64,000 nucleotides of DNA, from positions 146,188,344 to 146,252,343 of the forward strand of contig JAOWCC010000577.1 in assembly GCA_030867875.1 (NCBI GenBank), given 5' to 3'. The position numbers were made by a program, and so were the translations under genes. Under the pieces are notes generated by a model. That model made no database searches. It saw only the letters and a program-made list of their open reading frames with translations, and was not told where the DNA came from. Shown here piece by piece: positions 62,801 through 63,925 of this stretch. This DNA is from Actinernus sp. WN-2022 (Eukaryota > Cnidaria > Anthozoa > Actiniaria > Actinernidae). Numbering within the stretch: position 1 is the first letter of the stretch; each line of letters opens with the position of its first letter.

Positions 62801-63925
62801 GTACAGTTAACAATAGATTCTTCGTTAGCTTCTTTTGTTCTGTACACCAACATGGCCGCCATGCCCTTTGTCATTTGAATCTCTGGGGATTGAGTGCAAA
62901 CGATCTATATACCTTAGCTTAAAGTATAGGTGAATTATTTCCGTGAAATGGAATTTACAAGGACGAATTAAGTGAACGCGATGCTTATAGCTCAGACATG
63001 TTGTTCTGTGGTCCGGTCATATGCATGTAATATAAGCTCGAACGTTCGATAATCGATTTTTCAAGAAATTCAACATTTTCTCGAGAACTGCAAGCACAAC
63101 GTGAGAATTCCTGACATTCCTGAGTAATTCCTTAGTAATTCTTGAAAACGCTTTACTTCTCAGACCTGCTGCGAAGATGTTTTTCCGGGAATTTTCAGAA
63201 TTCCCGAGATTTTGAACTGTCTTTTTTATTCATTTTTTATCAGGAATTCAAAAAATTCGCTTTCTCGAGAATTCTCGGAAAGTTTTGGGAAGACTATTGT
63301 CCCAATTGACCTATATCATTATGACGTCACGGCTTGTTTATGAGGGGGACAGAATCGACATGAACAATAGAATTTTGAACTAAATCTGCTCTGCTGAGGT
63401 AAATTTAACTTCGAATTGTCTGGTTTCCAGATATCAGCTGTATCAATGTTTATCCCACAATATTTACCGTATTTGGTGGCTGTTACCGCTATTCTACGTT
63501 CTACAAAATGCATTTGATAGCGATTTCCTTTGTGTTGTTGCTGTTTTGTCCTCCTCCCACGACCGTGATCCTTAGCGTTTAAACAATAGATTGTTTTCAT
63601 TTGACGTCATAATGATATAGGGCAATTAACTTTTAAAAATGTTAGGAATTGTTTCGTTGATTCGACGGAATTCCTTGAAATTTTAACTCGGAAATTTTCA
63701 GGAATTCTTCAGAATTCCCGATAATTCTTTGAATCCTTTCGCCTGGCCCGGGTTACATTGACAACAGAAAACGTTTATCTTTTACTTCTCAAGAATACAG
63801 ACTGCGCATTTACATTTGCTAAATTCTTTTGACAGCGGAAACCAAATATAACCAAACTAGCACTCACTTACCTTTTCACCCTGGGATCCATCAGAACCCG
63901 ATTGTCCCAAATCTCCTTTATCGCC
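17826..63925 (-). CDS. COL15A1/COL18A1-like: Collagen type XV/XVIII-like (multiplexin), 33 visible exons, 5' end outside window
   Basis: Exons run from 63872-63925 leftward to the TGA at 17826. They encode interrupted Gly-X-Y collagen, then a trimerisation domain, a hinge and a C-terminal endostatin domain, the order that defines collagens XV and XVIII (basement-membrane proteoglycan collagens). All exons but the last pair are phase 0 and have lengths that are multiples of three, many of 36, 45, 54 or 63 nt as in fibrous collagen genes. The N-terminal domain is beyond the right edge. A 16.7-kb Polinton occupies the intron between exons 60694-60810 and 42848-42901; without it that intron would be about 1.1 kb. 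Individual exons could be missed or misplaced by a few bases. Confidence 0.88.
18175..18325 (+). repeat. Dispersed repeat, second copy at 28845-28940
   Basis: AACTTCTCGAAACGAGCGAC and the following GTATTGGCCTA, then TATTATGGGTGCAATCAGAA, occur in the same order and orientation at 28845-28940. Both copies are inside collagen introns. Confidence 0.6.
18720..19040 (+). repeat. Dispersed repeat, inverted partner of 1420-1725
   Basis: It contains CTCGGGCTGCCTGTGGCAGC and AATCAGATTGCACTGTGCTG, the complements of landmarks in the 1420-1725 copy. Confidence 0.6.
19040..19920 (+). other. Possible decayed coding sequence, unrecognised
   Basis: Short open frames on the + strand (about 19100-19260, 19438-19641 and 19696-19905) read as hydrophilic protein-like sequence but are separated by stops. 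They lie next to the dispersed repeat, so they may be the inside of an old retroelement. I cannot name the family. Confidence 0.25.
20440..20530. mobile_element. Small palindromic element, copy 1 of 3
   Basis: The left arm has GCCGCCATGTTGGTG and the right arm has CACCAACATGG, around a loop with AACAATAGATTCCTCGTTAGC. Related copies lie at 34885-34995 and 62776-62890. Confidence 0.6.
20800..22420 (+). repeat. Satellite array, 145-bp unit with 116-bp variants
   Basis: About eleven units. The landmark CCTGTGATAAGACAGG starts at 20951, 21067, 21212, 21328, 21473, 21618, 21762, 21907, 22051 and 22196, with a diverged form near 20804 and another at 22341. Units of 144-145 bp alternate in part with 116-bp units lacking a block between the landmark and the TTCTCA of the unit. 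Each unit has short inverted repeats: CCTGT/ACAGG, ACGGGT/ACCCGT and AGCCT/AGGCT. No protein is encoded; it lies in the collagen's last intron. Confidence 0.95.
22811..22912 (+). repeat. Short tandem repeat, about 21-bp unit with CACGTG
   Basis: Five units of TATTATATCAGCACGTGACT and variants; the fourth is shortened. The first three contain the palindrome CACGTG (E-box-like). Function is unknown. Confidence 0.8.
23531..23643 (-). CDS. Collagen gene, endostatin exon 2
   Basis: The exon begins GGTGACCAG after an AG acceptor. It encodes FKSWRDMF and [15 protein letters not shown], matching the endostatin motif SWxxxF...IFSFDGKDVL. The donor G|GTAAGA splits a Trp codon (TG|G) that completes at 18036. 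Read through the donor, the frame stops at once, so a gene end here is less likely than splicing to the 18036 exon. Confidence 0.88.
24463..24920 (-). mobile_element. LINE 3' fragment in the intron between endostatin exons 1 and 2
   Basis: Just left of the endostatin exon's donor, the minus strand encodes [18 protein letters not shown] and [15 protein letters not shown], typical of a non-LTR reverse-transcriptase C-terminus. A short 3' UTR follows, ending in AATAAAGTTATTATTATT at about 24467-24487. It is 5'-truncated and frameshifted. The endostatin exon frame runs into it, so the two can be confused. Confidence 0.75.
24934..25128 (-). CDS. Collagen gene, endostatin exon 1
   Basis: A 195-nt phase-0 exon after TTTCAG, ending at AAG|GTAAGT. 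It encodes [12 protein letters not shown], then [18 protein letters not shown] and [16 protein letters not shown], closely following the known endostatin pattern (LVALN, DFQCFQQA, FRAFLSSRLQDLYSIV). The first of four conserved Cys is in YQCF. Confidence 0.92.
25231..26171 (-). CDS. Collagen gene, hinge exons before endostatin
   Basis: Exons 26094-26171 (78 nt, with [19 protein letters not shown]) and 25231-25287 (57 nt, with [19 protein letters not shown]). Low-complexity Gly/Pro/Thr sequence links the trimerisation and endostatin domains. In vertebrates this hinge is where proteases release endostatin; cleavage here is only an inference. Confidence 0.75.
25458..25495. repeat. Perfect 16-bp hairpin
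   Basis: GACGGAGTGGTGATTC at 25458-25473 and its exact reverse complement at 25480-25495, with a 6-nt spacer. Confidence 0.8.
25869..25930. repeat. 62-bp perfect spacer-less palindrome
   Basis: The half from CTCATGGTTATAATTTTGAC to the centre at 25899/25900 is repeated exactly in reverse complement to 25930. The centre is the octamer TGACGTCA. It lies in a collagen intron between two hinge exons. Confidence 0.9.
26306..26434 (-). CDS. Collagen gene, multiplexin trimerisation domain exon
   Basis: A 129-nt, phase-0 exon. It encodes [10 protein letters not shown], then [23 protein letters not shown]. The pattern of an aliphatic strand, a helix, PxGTLAF, a Leu-Tyr-Val strand and GWR is that of the small trimerisation domain preceding endostatin in collagens XV and XVIII, which aligns three chains for helix folding. 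Confidence 0.85.
26821..27000 (-). CDS. Collagen gene, last helix exon and start of the C-terminal non-collagen region
   Basis: A 180-nt exon between a CTTTAG acceptor and a GGG|GTGAGG donor. It encodes two short Gly-X-Y runs (AGPPGPPGP and [13 protein letters not shown]) followed by a non-collagenous segment that ends in MKPIEFG. The next exon is the trimerisation domain, so this exon marks the junction between the triple helix and the C-terminal NC1 region. Confidence 0.85.
27001..29208. other. Collagen intron with repeats only
   Basis: No exon is seen. The intron holds a T tract near 27320, a CTT microsatellite at about 28245-28280, a short dispersed repeat near 28545-28570 also present at 12575-12615, and the 28845-28940 dispersed repeat. 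Confidence 0.5.
29209..35501 (-). CDS. Collagen gene, Gly-X-Y exon block, C-terminal half of helix
   Basis: Ten exons: 35448-35501, 35108-35170, 34780-34815, 34431-34475, 33493-33516, 32405-32440, 32058-32300, 31516-31569, 30320-30355 and 29209-29268. The 243-nt exon 32058-32300 encodes 27 perfect Gly-X-Y triplets. The 24-nt exon 33493-33516 (GGKGLGHK) breaks the triplet phase and is either a natural interruption or a slightly misjudged boundary. A truncated duplicate of exon 31516-31569 lies at about 31325-31362. Confidence 0.85.
30110..30205. repeat. Foldback repeat
   Basis: GGAGATATGGAAT near 30116 pairs with ATTCCATATCTCC near 30190, with further partial pairing inwards (CTCG/CGAG). A smaller 12-bp hairpin (ACACACGTAAAA / TTTTACGTGTGT) lies near 29964-29995. 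Confidence 0.55.
31165..31569. repeat. 199-bp tandem duplication carrying part of a collagen exon
   Basis: The segment starting GTTCATTTGGCATTTTG at 31165 recurs at 31364. The left copy includes the 3' two-thirds and donor of the 54-nt exon 31516-31569 (at about 31325-31362), but lacks the GGTGATCGTGG start and acceptor. It is therefore a pseudo-exon fragment. Confidence 0.8.
31922..32041. mobile_element. MITE with 28-bp perfect terminal inverted repeats
   Basis: GGGCCGGGTTGTTCAAAGCC at the left end, continuing to 31949, is matched exactly by the reverse complement at 32014-32041. The internal parts are also partly complementary. It sits 16 bp from exon 32058-32300. Confidence 0.8.
32638..33288. 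mobile_element. Non-autonomous DNA transposon with subterminal repeats
   Basis: Left end GGCCTTTTTCGCACTAAAAG and the complement of the right end (GGCCGTTTTCATACTAGAAG) match imperfectly, both followed by ACGGACAAA. ATT flanks both sides. Inside are many copies of GACTTGTCCGTC and GACGGACAA. No transposase frame is seen. Confidence 0.7.
34885..34995. mobile_element. Small palindromic element, copy 2 of 3
   Basis: CGCCGCCATCTTGG and CCAACATGGCGGC flank a loop with AACAAAGGATTTCTCGTTAGC, related to 20440-20530 and 62776-62890. Confidence 0.6.
36060..36131 (-). tRNA. tRNA-Gly(UCC)-like pseudogene or SINE head
   Basis: The minus strand has an A-box-like TGTGGTAAAGTGG, an anticodon-loop-like CTTCCAA and a B-box-like GGTTCGAGTCT at tRNA spacing. 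The acceptor and T stems pair poorly, so a functional tRNA is unlikely. The alternative is a tRNA-derived SINE head. Confidence 0.4.
36854..37018. mobile_element. MITE, copy 1 (TAGGCCATTTTGACGATG family)
   Basis: TAGGCCATTTTGACGATGTT at the left and its complement at the right, about 31-bp arms ending in TA. The same family is at 60969-61113. It lies nested in the 2.6-kb element. Confidence 0.8.
37236..38060 (+). repeat. Minisatellite, unit about 145-180 bp
   Basis: GTGCTCACT followed by ATTTAGGGT recurs about six times (near 37246, 37390, 37560, 37740, 37894 and 38036). Between these are ACTAATACAAACCCTACCC and ACACCCTAAC blocks. Confidence 0.85.
38480..42901 (-). CDS. Collagen gene, Gly-X-Y exon block just downstream of the Polinton
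   Basis: Twelve exons: 42848-42901, 42641-42685, 42437-42514, 42287-42349, 41133-41186, 40777-40812, 40102-40164, 39545-39595, 39407-39448, 39193-39291, 39030-39065 and 38480-38605. All are phase 0 with good donors and acceptors. Most give uninterrupted Gly-X-Y. Breaks occur at the ends of 42287-42349, 40102-40164 and 39545-39595, where an exon starts or ends off the triplet, as is normal for interrupted multiplexin helices. Confidence 0.85.
40306..40636. repeat. Dispersed foldback repeat, copy 1
   Basis: Near-identical, same-orientation copy at 41633-41957, starting TATAATATAGATACGATAGT. It contains inner inverted repeats (GTTTTATACTATCATAAAAC and the GCACGCGCCTTCGGC region). Confidence 0.8.
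41633..41957. repeat. Dispersed foldback repeat, copy 2
   Basis: Matches 40306-40636 almost base for base, with a handful of substitutions. It lies two introns upstream of copy 1 in the collagen gene, so the two were either inserted independently or copied by gene conversion. Confidence 0.8.
43459..43653 (+). repeat. Polinton left terminal inverted repeat
   Basis: 195 bp, starting AGTAGTATACAAAGTGGGG. It matches the complement of 59974-60168 with about five mismatches by eye. Preceded by TATCT at 43454-43458. Confidence 0.92.
43658..44095 (+). repeat. Tandem repeats between left TIR and polymerase gene
   Basis: CCTATTAGAGGAGTGT recurs at about 43832, 43953 and 44074 (period 121 bp), with a diverged form near 43663. 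Two full units contain ACATATATT..CATAATC, TACTA.TATAG and CATATTAGATCAAGGTATTA. They occupy the polymerase gene's promoter position. No coding frame. Confidence 0.85.
44116..47691 (+). CDS. Protein-primed family B DNA polymerase (pPolB)
   Basis: Replicates the element's DNA from a terminal protein primer. About 1191 residues from the ATG at 44116 (the frame is open back to 44089, but without ATG). Exonuclease motifs: YADLEAL (about residue 344), HNLRGYDSH (about 482) and [18 protein letters not shown] (about 622). Polymerase motifs: [13 protein letters not shown] (about 726), [15 protein letters not shown] (about 887) and C YTDTDS (about 988). Two Cys/His clusters are also present: [11 protein letters not shown]...HIPEC (about 280) and CHICQK...DYCH...HKVCN (about 435). 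All catalytic Asp/Glu residues seen by eye are kept, and the frame has no breaks. The gene ends 9 bp inside the convergent integrase gene. Confidence 0.95.
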   Translation: MAEHILTFRRTPRTIKGYLRGWKMDVPDGNPLGADPAAFLTRVRKQTTEKIDEELQDLNNIKVQIALNITLRLDKPEGSVYDTITFRSSQAVLTNSSDTRGVMVEAHAQIYNHIEKWISRGSNWVIDKVNILWVNIARYQPLRGGSYFPPPTEIANKKAVINVKNYDDHCALWAITATLHPVAIHPERISNYRKEDWPKHGGVDSPTPISQIPRLEKQNEISINVYGWDPKEKCLIVHNISTETFSKRINLLLIECPDSGRQHYCQIKDFNRLLFDQTKHKCRKHFCERCLHGYTTKDLLANHIPECNGTNDRAIRIEMPTNENNKVSFQNVHKQLKVPYVIYADLEALTTKIEGRAKDPTKSNTLKTEEHIPCGFCYIVVRSDGHSEPPVFYSGPDTIERFLRCVQDEERKIKDIVAKPLCMSWENERYFDRARICHICQKPLFGKDRVRDYCHITGEFRGAAHKVCNLKLRISPIIPVVFHNLRGYDSHLLMQSISKTEGDISCIPNNMEKYISFSLGNLRFIDSIQFLPSSLDKLVASSTPDTFQQTSKHTPDPEKNKLLLRKGVYLYEYMDSWDRFTETSLPPKESFYSKLSLEDISDEDYEHALEVWNVFDCKTLGDYHDLYLQTDVLLLADVFETFRATCMQNYGLDPAHYYTSPGLSWDALLKKTGVELELLTDYDMHLFIEKGLRGGISMVSQRKAKANNPNVPDFDPDKPNSYILYLDANNLYGWAMSQPLPTGGFEWCTPTEEQITILATDSDVGYILEVDLEYPRELHDMHNSYPLAPERMQVNKAWFSEYQTNLFEELYEGNGSLKVEKLVPNLYNKERYVLHYRNLQLYLSLGMRLKKIHRVLRFDQSPWMEPYIRMNTELRKQAKSPFEQELYKLMNNSVFGKTMENLRKRVDIKLIRSSEGIRLQRLLNKPSYARSTIFDNDLAAVHNYKSKLLLNRPVYVGMSILDLSKHLMYDFYYNELNRQYGQRCNLLYTDTDSLLLHIETEDIYADMKAIKRFYDTSNYSKDHPSYDVSNKKVLGKMKDECGGIPIVEYVGLRSKLYSILKVDGGEIRKAKGTKKAVVKHRIRHEQYKECLLDKKVFRHGMDMLRSEGHRMYGIHMNKVSLSPFDSKRCILANGIDTIAYGHGDFFPDNEEVADFISNIISNAIDTLSYNRKNIITEDEDMDDFIRDLLLS
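47683..48690 (-). CDS. RVE-family (retroviral-type) integrase
   Basis: Joins the element's ends to target DNA. About 335 residues from the ATG at 48690 ([11 protein letters not shown]); the frame is open 30 nt further back without ATG. The catalytic triad is Asp in HQADL (about 73), Asp in QVDPGREF (about 138) and Glu in FVERANR (about 173), with D-to-E spacing of 35 as in this family. The C-terminal part ([17 protein letters not shown]) looks like a small beta domain; I see no clear chromodomain. Convergent with, and overlapping, the polymerase 3' end. Confidence 0.92.
   Translation of the reverse strand: MDAKLANIFYGPMGYWKGYAAIGKLSAAAKVSEDVAKGWLEKQAMWQIYLSPPHYIPRPHWTVSKPNEVHQADLIFLPHDRPGRGRKLYKYALVVIDVASRYKEAEPLASKDSGEVSAAFDRIYKRSPLEWPKTLQVDPGREFMGRMSETLELHGTKVQRGEAGHHRAQSFVERANRTIAERLFGYQYAKEMVLTSEGSDARSREWVLRLPDVIKAMNNEVTRLTGKEPSNSIEAQQVNIKTPTYSRIIGLKEKRLPFDVLVRYLYSPGELEGGVNRATDPVWSLQTYYISRSVVSSNQPVLYYLGKDAPKRGFVREEIQVIPPDTELPPKGILR
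48728..48800. terminator. A/T-rich hairpin between two Polinton genes (candidate terminator)
   Basis: An A-rich arm ending GAATAAGAACT (48760) pairs with AGTTCTTATTC and a T-rich arm starting at 48774. The loop is about 13 nt. It lies between the 146-residue gene and the integrase. A similar hairpin is at 58371-58440. A terminator role is a guess from position and shape. Confidence 0.4.
48833..49273 (-). CDS. Conserved Polinton-type protein, 146 aa, membrane-associated
   Basis: The start ATG is at 49273. The N-terminus is hydrophobic ([20 protein letters not shown]), the middle is a charged coiled-coil-like helix ([20 protein letters not shown]), then [10 protein letters not shown] and a C-terminal hydrophobic end ([16 protein letters not shown]). 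From memory, similar proteins accompany Polinton genes in other cnidarians. Function is unknown; a virion membrane or internal component is possible. Confidence 0.65.
   Translation of the reverse strand: MATLAAIGMSIFGAVLNATAFTGGGVLAKMFGGKDETANVERERHDREMEKFDADREAYIEERQTLSDWTHKQEVVERDSHNNQLDSNRAFIQSDKLRQALKRLEAMKEPRFSDYYQPSNAQKTGELIYVGGGMLVAGYAISRYAF
49273..49482 (-). CDS. Small membrane protein, 69 aa
   Basis: Starts at 49482 and ends at the base where the 146-residue gene begins, so the two are tightly packed. Two hydrophobic segments ([15 protein letters not shown] and [15 protein letters not shown]) and a Lys-rich tail. Its size and position match small membrane proteins seen next to such genes. 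Function unknown. Confidence 0.6.
   Translation of the reverse strand: MDKELTKIATDAAMITGIATGIGWIVKKATKESMLSDPSISIINYVKWTAVIAGSIYAKQYLEKQKIVP
49518..49871 (-). CDS. Small membrane protein, 117 aa, parent of a duplicated segment
   Basis: Starts [10 protein letters not shown]. It contains a basic stretch ([19 protein letters not shown]), a charged region ([13 protein letters not shown]) and one transmembrane segment ([18 protein letters not shown]), then a Pro-rich tail. The N-terminus and membrane segment recur in the next gene upstream. A role is not known. Confidence 0.6.
   Translation of the reverse strand: MEEQTDQITANPPKTTPTKVKDPKRVAAGKALALSNKLAREAQKREISRESELSKETDVDESWTRNISTNTTIAVIGTGAALFGAYYQYRRYRDDTSKNISPIRPASPIKTTVPDME
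49816..50307 (-). CDS. Chimeric protein, 163 aa, made by internal duplication
   Basis: Residues 1 to about 55 copy the 117-residue protein ([42 protein letters not shown]) but lack its basic stretch. The rest copies the C-terminal part of the 188-residue protein upstream ([45 protein letters not shown]). It overlaps its neighbours at both ends in other frames. The reading frame is open, so a protein may be made, but function cannot be inferred. Confidence 0.55.
   Translation of the reverse strand: MEEQTDQITAETQKREITCESELPKEINVDESWTTNVSTTIAAIGMGAVLFGACYQITRCLVNGALRLATRAVAYVVPLDDQQALVKDLQEDQLVRNEIYTAAGLLALKAVRLVALARASFHVANHIVVPSTPIKHWQVTTISNQDGGTDGSDNCESTENNTN
50249..50815 (-). CDS. Conserved Polinton-type protein, 188 aa
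   Basis: The start ATG is at 50815, overlapping the last codons of the ATPase gene. An acidic N-terminus (about 1-35) leads to an amphipathic region ([20 protein letters not shown]), then mostly helical sequence with [19 protein letters not shown] and [16 protein letters not shown]. From memory it resembles a family found with other cnidarian Polintons; no enzyme motif is seen. It is the donor of the C-terminal half of the chimeric gene. Confidence 0.6.
   Translation of the reverse strand: MDEYTKELEGEDLTGPPTKLEFSTELEDIEEWREELKTLAVLGKTKECLGQNFSLTDITKLSEKDVKRLHSRYQAVVANQITVHLVDGVLRQVTRAVSYVATLDDQQALFKDLQENQLARHQISMAAGRLALKHGRFVALASVLFNVADHIVIPGTPIEHSQVTTISNQDGGTDGSDNCGDSKERDYM
50808..51431 (-). 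CDS. FtsK/HerA-type genome-packaging ATPase
   Basis: Predicted to pump DNA into the capsid, by analogy with the poxvirus A32-type family. 207 residues. Walker A is GPTNCGKT (16-23), Walker B is LLILDD (91-96), and the polar sensor region is SIWVLSQQL. Short, as usual for Polinton ATPases. Placed between the candidate major capsid gene (which ends where this starts, 51431) and the 188-residue gene; the compact overlaps suggest one morphogenesis cluster. No damage is seen. Confidence 0.9.
   Translation of the reverse strand: MDSLVEHIPFNTLIVGPTNCGKTAFLIEQLRGPFRGKFDYIVLICPTYAHNKTYHGFANRDPHFYVISPSQDAIDTTLNICATFWSGTNTLLILDDCAASKDVKRRTDKLVDLAFSARHIGLSIWVLSQQLTSICKPFRENVAIVVAFHTASVIDGKKIFEDYGDSQECNELRMILRSHKFARICFCLRHPFAVVLEIPAPITYYHG
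51431..52666 (-). CDS. Candidate double jelly-roll major capsid protein (PY-like)
   Basis: About 411 residues from the ATG at 52666 (the frame is open to 52699 without ATG). It is beta-rich, with segments like [48 protein letters not shown] and [15 protein letters not shown], and no enzyme motif. Its length, its position beside the packaging ATPase, and the absence of another candidate make it the likely major capsid protein. A structure prediction would settle this. It starts within 40 bp of a divergent gene, suggesting a shared promoter. Confidence 0.6.
   Translation of the reverse strand: MISSKLIPKEALRVQLALKAQRTLYRKTFTPSSANPGETLYVEVPTMGEDIVLVPGSLALLGDIVLSGGHANNRVVANVGRCLVIHRVCKIGAEIVEDIARSDLLQTYSDIYLSTQERESRVQQGIQSDNTNKLRSKAGDAGTSDVGENALLAAYGSKYRIPLDVDILTQHGVLYPHALEDTISFELTLAHSIDIIVGSDSTKIGTYKLTNIRLEYEAIKNETLARKAFRAYENGTAFLYDHAVHFKLVPIAKASDTLISQNINVPRRSFAGLLFLFVDPHTAGSRDSEAFVNPDISKIEIDVNGVPNRFFPGGMLTPDFWESAKGWFATSNTSMTPTKFYNNRFAILVDCRTAKDFSAHGDGMAQTGGGKDIDIRIHRTLKGSGNVNMHIYVLADAQLKILNRSLDSITY
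52692..54336 (+). pseudogene. Conserved Polinton membrane protein gene, split by a LINE insertion
   Basis: The 5' half (52692-53238) encodes an acidic Arg/Glu-rich N-terminus and then a small globular-looking part ([29 protein letters not shown]). The 3' half (53869-54336) encodes a charged helix, then hydrophobic segments ([20 protein letters not shown] and [14 protein letters not shown]) flanking a Lys/Gly-rich amphipathic part. Both halves share the 7-bp word GAATCTA at the insertion point in the same codon register, so the gene was one frame of about 335 codons before insertion. In this copy translation runs into LINE sequence and stops at 53588. Confidence 0.75.
53239..53868 (+). mobile_element. 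LINE 3' fragment inserted in a Polinton gene
   Basis: It encodes a reverse-transcriptase C-terminus ([34 protein letters not shown] and [13 protein letters not shown]) to a stop at 53588. A 3' UTR follows with a hairpin (CCTAGGGACTAA / TTAGCCCCTAGG, 53695-53740) and a GAT-repeat tail. It is flanked by GAATCTA at 53232-53238 and 53869-53875. The apparent poly-Asp run of the downstream frame is this tail. Confidence 0.88.
54333..55987 (-). pseudogene. Conserved Polinton-type protein of unknown function, broken by a frameshift
   Basis: Two overlapping frames: 55987 to 55610 carries the start ([20 protein letters not shown]) and the first 100 or so residues. The frame entering near 55700 runs to 54333 for over 430 residues. 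The longer one has no ATG at its start, its sequence upstream of 55646 stays protein-like, and the two meet around 55690-55730. They are therefore two parts of one gene with a one-base shift. Features: [26 protein letters not shown], a Lys/Gln-rich tail and a C-terminal membrane segment ([18 protein letters not shown]). Programmed frameshifting or an assembly error are alternatives. Confidence 0.65.
56037..56717 (+). CDS. Candidate minor capsid (penton-like, PX) protein
   Basis: 226 residues. It starts with a strand-rich segment ([34 protein letters not shown]) like the N-terminus of Polinton minor capsid proteins. It ends with [20 protein letters not shown], followed by a strand-like stretch, a pattern common at the end of these jelly-roll proteins. 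The middle has [16 protein letters not shown]. Assignment rests on pattern and genome context. It is divergent from the frameshifted gene, with 49 bp between starts. Confidence 0.6.
   Translation: MVLLYVTTTSSDHTVYFDNPILINNISLVEITFENSWWNLVENANFWWYKDGENNNPDVRISNTITAGHHDMVSLKPYFKPAIDAGILKIVEQLSSRFWNIEVKKPIRFDRKLCKLLCPDSTPEGHGLSIEVGNHTLVLHNIYTTYVHCDVVDSSFSILNGKRSQVIASLEIRGERFAKSTYASLIPLAIKALDTVRNSLRLTICDDKGNIIDFRGRPIRYVLKLE
56741..57355 (+). CDS. Conserved Polinton-type membrane protein, 204 aa
   Basis: It follows the minor capsid gene by 23 bp in the same direction, probably one transcription unit. N-terminal soluble part, then a long hydrophobic Gly-rich region ([37 protein letters not shown]), then a charged helical C-terminus ([36 protein letters not shown]). 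From memory, similar proteins occur with other cnidarian Polintons. Function unknown; a membrane-active virion protein is one possibility. Confidence 0.65.
   Translation: MDGDSIQPLFPSAPKLYPSLTGKNFRLQTIRDTLSDIEIQEKHYEGVRKKYARSQGIVHGIAVVTGGLSVILSGSGLGVALTGFGIVIGLPLGVIGGLCGLISASTTIGAKKLGIKVSKHEKTTMLAKAKINTIRDLVSKALRDENISDSEYSLILAEADKYEIMRSEIRHKTLGGEKNVKQIRMELKQEVQKEMREKLGSLVG
57391..58326 (-). CDS. TFIIB-like transcription factor with zinc ribbon
   Basis: About 311 residues from the ATG at 58326 (the frame is open to 58353 without ATG). The N-terminal zinc ribbon CSECLC...[11 protein letters not shown] has Cys at about 30, 33, 46 and 49, as in TFIIB. Helical sequence follows, with cyclin-repeat character: [29 protein letters not shown], then a second block around [32 protein letters not shown]. 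It may direct transcription of the element's genes. The gene is convergent with the 204-residue gene. A VLTF3-like viral factor is the main alternative. Confidence 0.7.
   Translation of the reverse strand: MDDLIRLLGPEICASLHIKPRLRITTGETCSECLCPMETQGTEFICPTCGLVSETESYEETTIDLTTRLRIVGPDSFQYQHDLDRTIPKQSDNKELQLRTIMRELQAYDTIYKQNYDLSFPTNVLVIVADAFIQVQKVCIKRSYAKRTILAAILYQACIQCGFVRSKGEVARFMQLNNKSICCGNVFIRSLHDDDKIDIDLNTDRIAPHITTTFAKLDPQGVPKNVQQIVYEIVHMAIENNIGTSSILRTKVVGASYEVLHRSGSRMSLIDVVKRCGIHKGSVVRFINELIAYNSHFEPIYKKHGLTSDRV
58371..58440. terminator. A/T-rich hairpin between two Polinton genes (candidate terminator)
   Basis: An A-rich arm ending ATGAAGAGA (58396) pairs with TCTCTTCAT and a T-rich arm at 58412-58440. 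It is placed between the Cys-rich gene (same strand, ending 58453) and the TFIIB-like gene, like the hairpin at 48728-48800. Confidence 0.4.
58453..58872 (-). CDS. Cys-rich zinc-binding-like protein, 139 aa, with a duplicated motif
   Basis: The start ATG is at 58872. Cys/His pairs occur in CDW...[18 protein letters not shown] and two exact-looking copies of [20 protein letters not shown] produced by a 66-bp tandem duplication (58571-58702). The tail is acidic. It looks like a small zinc ribbon or RING-less finger protein; DNA, RNA or protein binding cannot be told apart. It lies between the F-box and TFIIB-like genes on the same strand. Confidence 0.6.
   Translation of the reverse strand: MTEIITCDWLMRGKDTKCIRKISKTSEYCAQHNFQILKGTIPFVPCSNCGKGCRTSYGLCSKCGATERRYIRDKKRSKEWLCSKCGATERRYIRDKKRSKESTNLVDPNVVESDNGLDKLFVDLTIGEKDLNAVESEKE
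59223..59909 (-). CDS. F-box plus ankyrin-repeat protein
   Basis: 228 residues. The N-terminal 40 ([34 protein letters not shown]) fit an F-box, which binds Skp1 in ubiquitin ligases. The rest has at least four ankyrin-like units of the giant-virus type, each with a pattern like [16 protein letters not shown] or [18 protein letters not shown]. It is the first gene inside the right terminal repeat. The obvious hypothesis is capture of a host ubiquitin ligase to degrade a target chosen by the ankyrin repeats. It could instead be a host-derived passenger. Confidence 0.75.
   Translation of the reverse strand: MDSISCLPIEILVKIVEHAGPESFASIARTSKHLNGAASLVCYKNVDQEFRKRVLTFGLRSTRNDNDRDNLARTFGISANYIDDSFPLVYASEYGNLNVIKWLIKHLWFDKMDGHTDYVLCAACKDGRLDIVKWLTKHFQFTKEDKAVGFAILDACRNGHLNTVKWLIRRFQITIEYKYVHHALLCACSNDHLNTAKWIIEWLIKRSQLTIEDENALLDYYINAYAAT
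59974..60168 (-). repeat. Polinton right terminal inverted repeat
   Basis: The inverted copy of 43459-43653. Followed by TATCT at 60169-60173, the flanking target duplication. Confidence 0.92.
60174..60693. other. Collagen intron, right flank of Polinton
   Basis: The 520 bp between the Polinton end and exon 60694-60810 hold a CATA microsatellite near 60285-60312 and no gene. Confidence 0.5.
60694..63925 (-). CDS. Collagen gene, first visible Gly-X-Y exons (upstream of the Polinton)
   Basis: Exons 63872-63925 (54 nt), 61918-61980 (63), 61773-61808 (36) and 60694-60810 (117). Each begins GG right after an AG acceptor and ends at GTAAG, GTATC or GTAAAC donors. They encode runs such as [18 protein letters not shown] and [16 protein letters not shown]. 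The intron 61981-63871 holds a LINE copy and a small palindromic repeat. Confidence 0.85.
60969..61113. mobile_element. MITE, copy 2 (TAGGCCATTTTGACGATG family)
   Basis: TAGGCCATTTTGACGATGTT at the left and its complement at the right end, as in 36854-37018, with a different inside. Confidence 0.8.
61112..61370. repeat. Direct plus inverted repeat cluster
   Basis: A segment starting TATAGACAATATT at 61112 is repeated at 61212 (period 100). Part of it (ACGGACGAGCTGGAACGAGC) reappears inverted at about 61325-61366, making a foldback. Confidence 0.75.
61543..61785 (+). repeat. Three tandem copies that include a collagen splice donor
   Basis: CCCCATTTTAACGTAATGTC starts near 61546, 61620 and 61704. 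Each copy ends in GTTTACCTTTTCCCC, which on the minus strand is the donor of exon 61773-61808 (GAAAAG|GTAAAC). The true exon lies at the last copy. Confidence 0.8.
62142..62703 (-). mobile_element. LINE 3' fragment, same family as 15131-16130
   Basis: It encodes only the last 60 or so residues of the reverse transcriptase ([28 protein letters not shown]) and a 3' UTR with the conserved hairpin at 62259-62299. A short TTCAAGTTCAA tail lies near 62139-62150. Confidence 0.75.
62259..62299 (-). other. Conserved 3' UTR hairpin of a LINE family, copy 2
   Basis: GCGGTGGCCAA / TTAGCCACCGC, the counterpart of 15270-15310 with two compensated base pairs and one mismatch. Confidence 0.6.
62776..62890. 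mobile_element. Small palindromic element, copy 3 of 3
   Basis: GCCGCCATGTTGGTGTACAG and TGTACACCAACATGGCCGCC flank a loop containing AACAATAGATTCTTCGTTAGC. Confidence 0.7.
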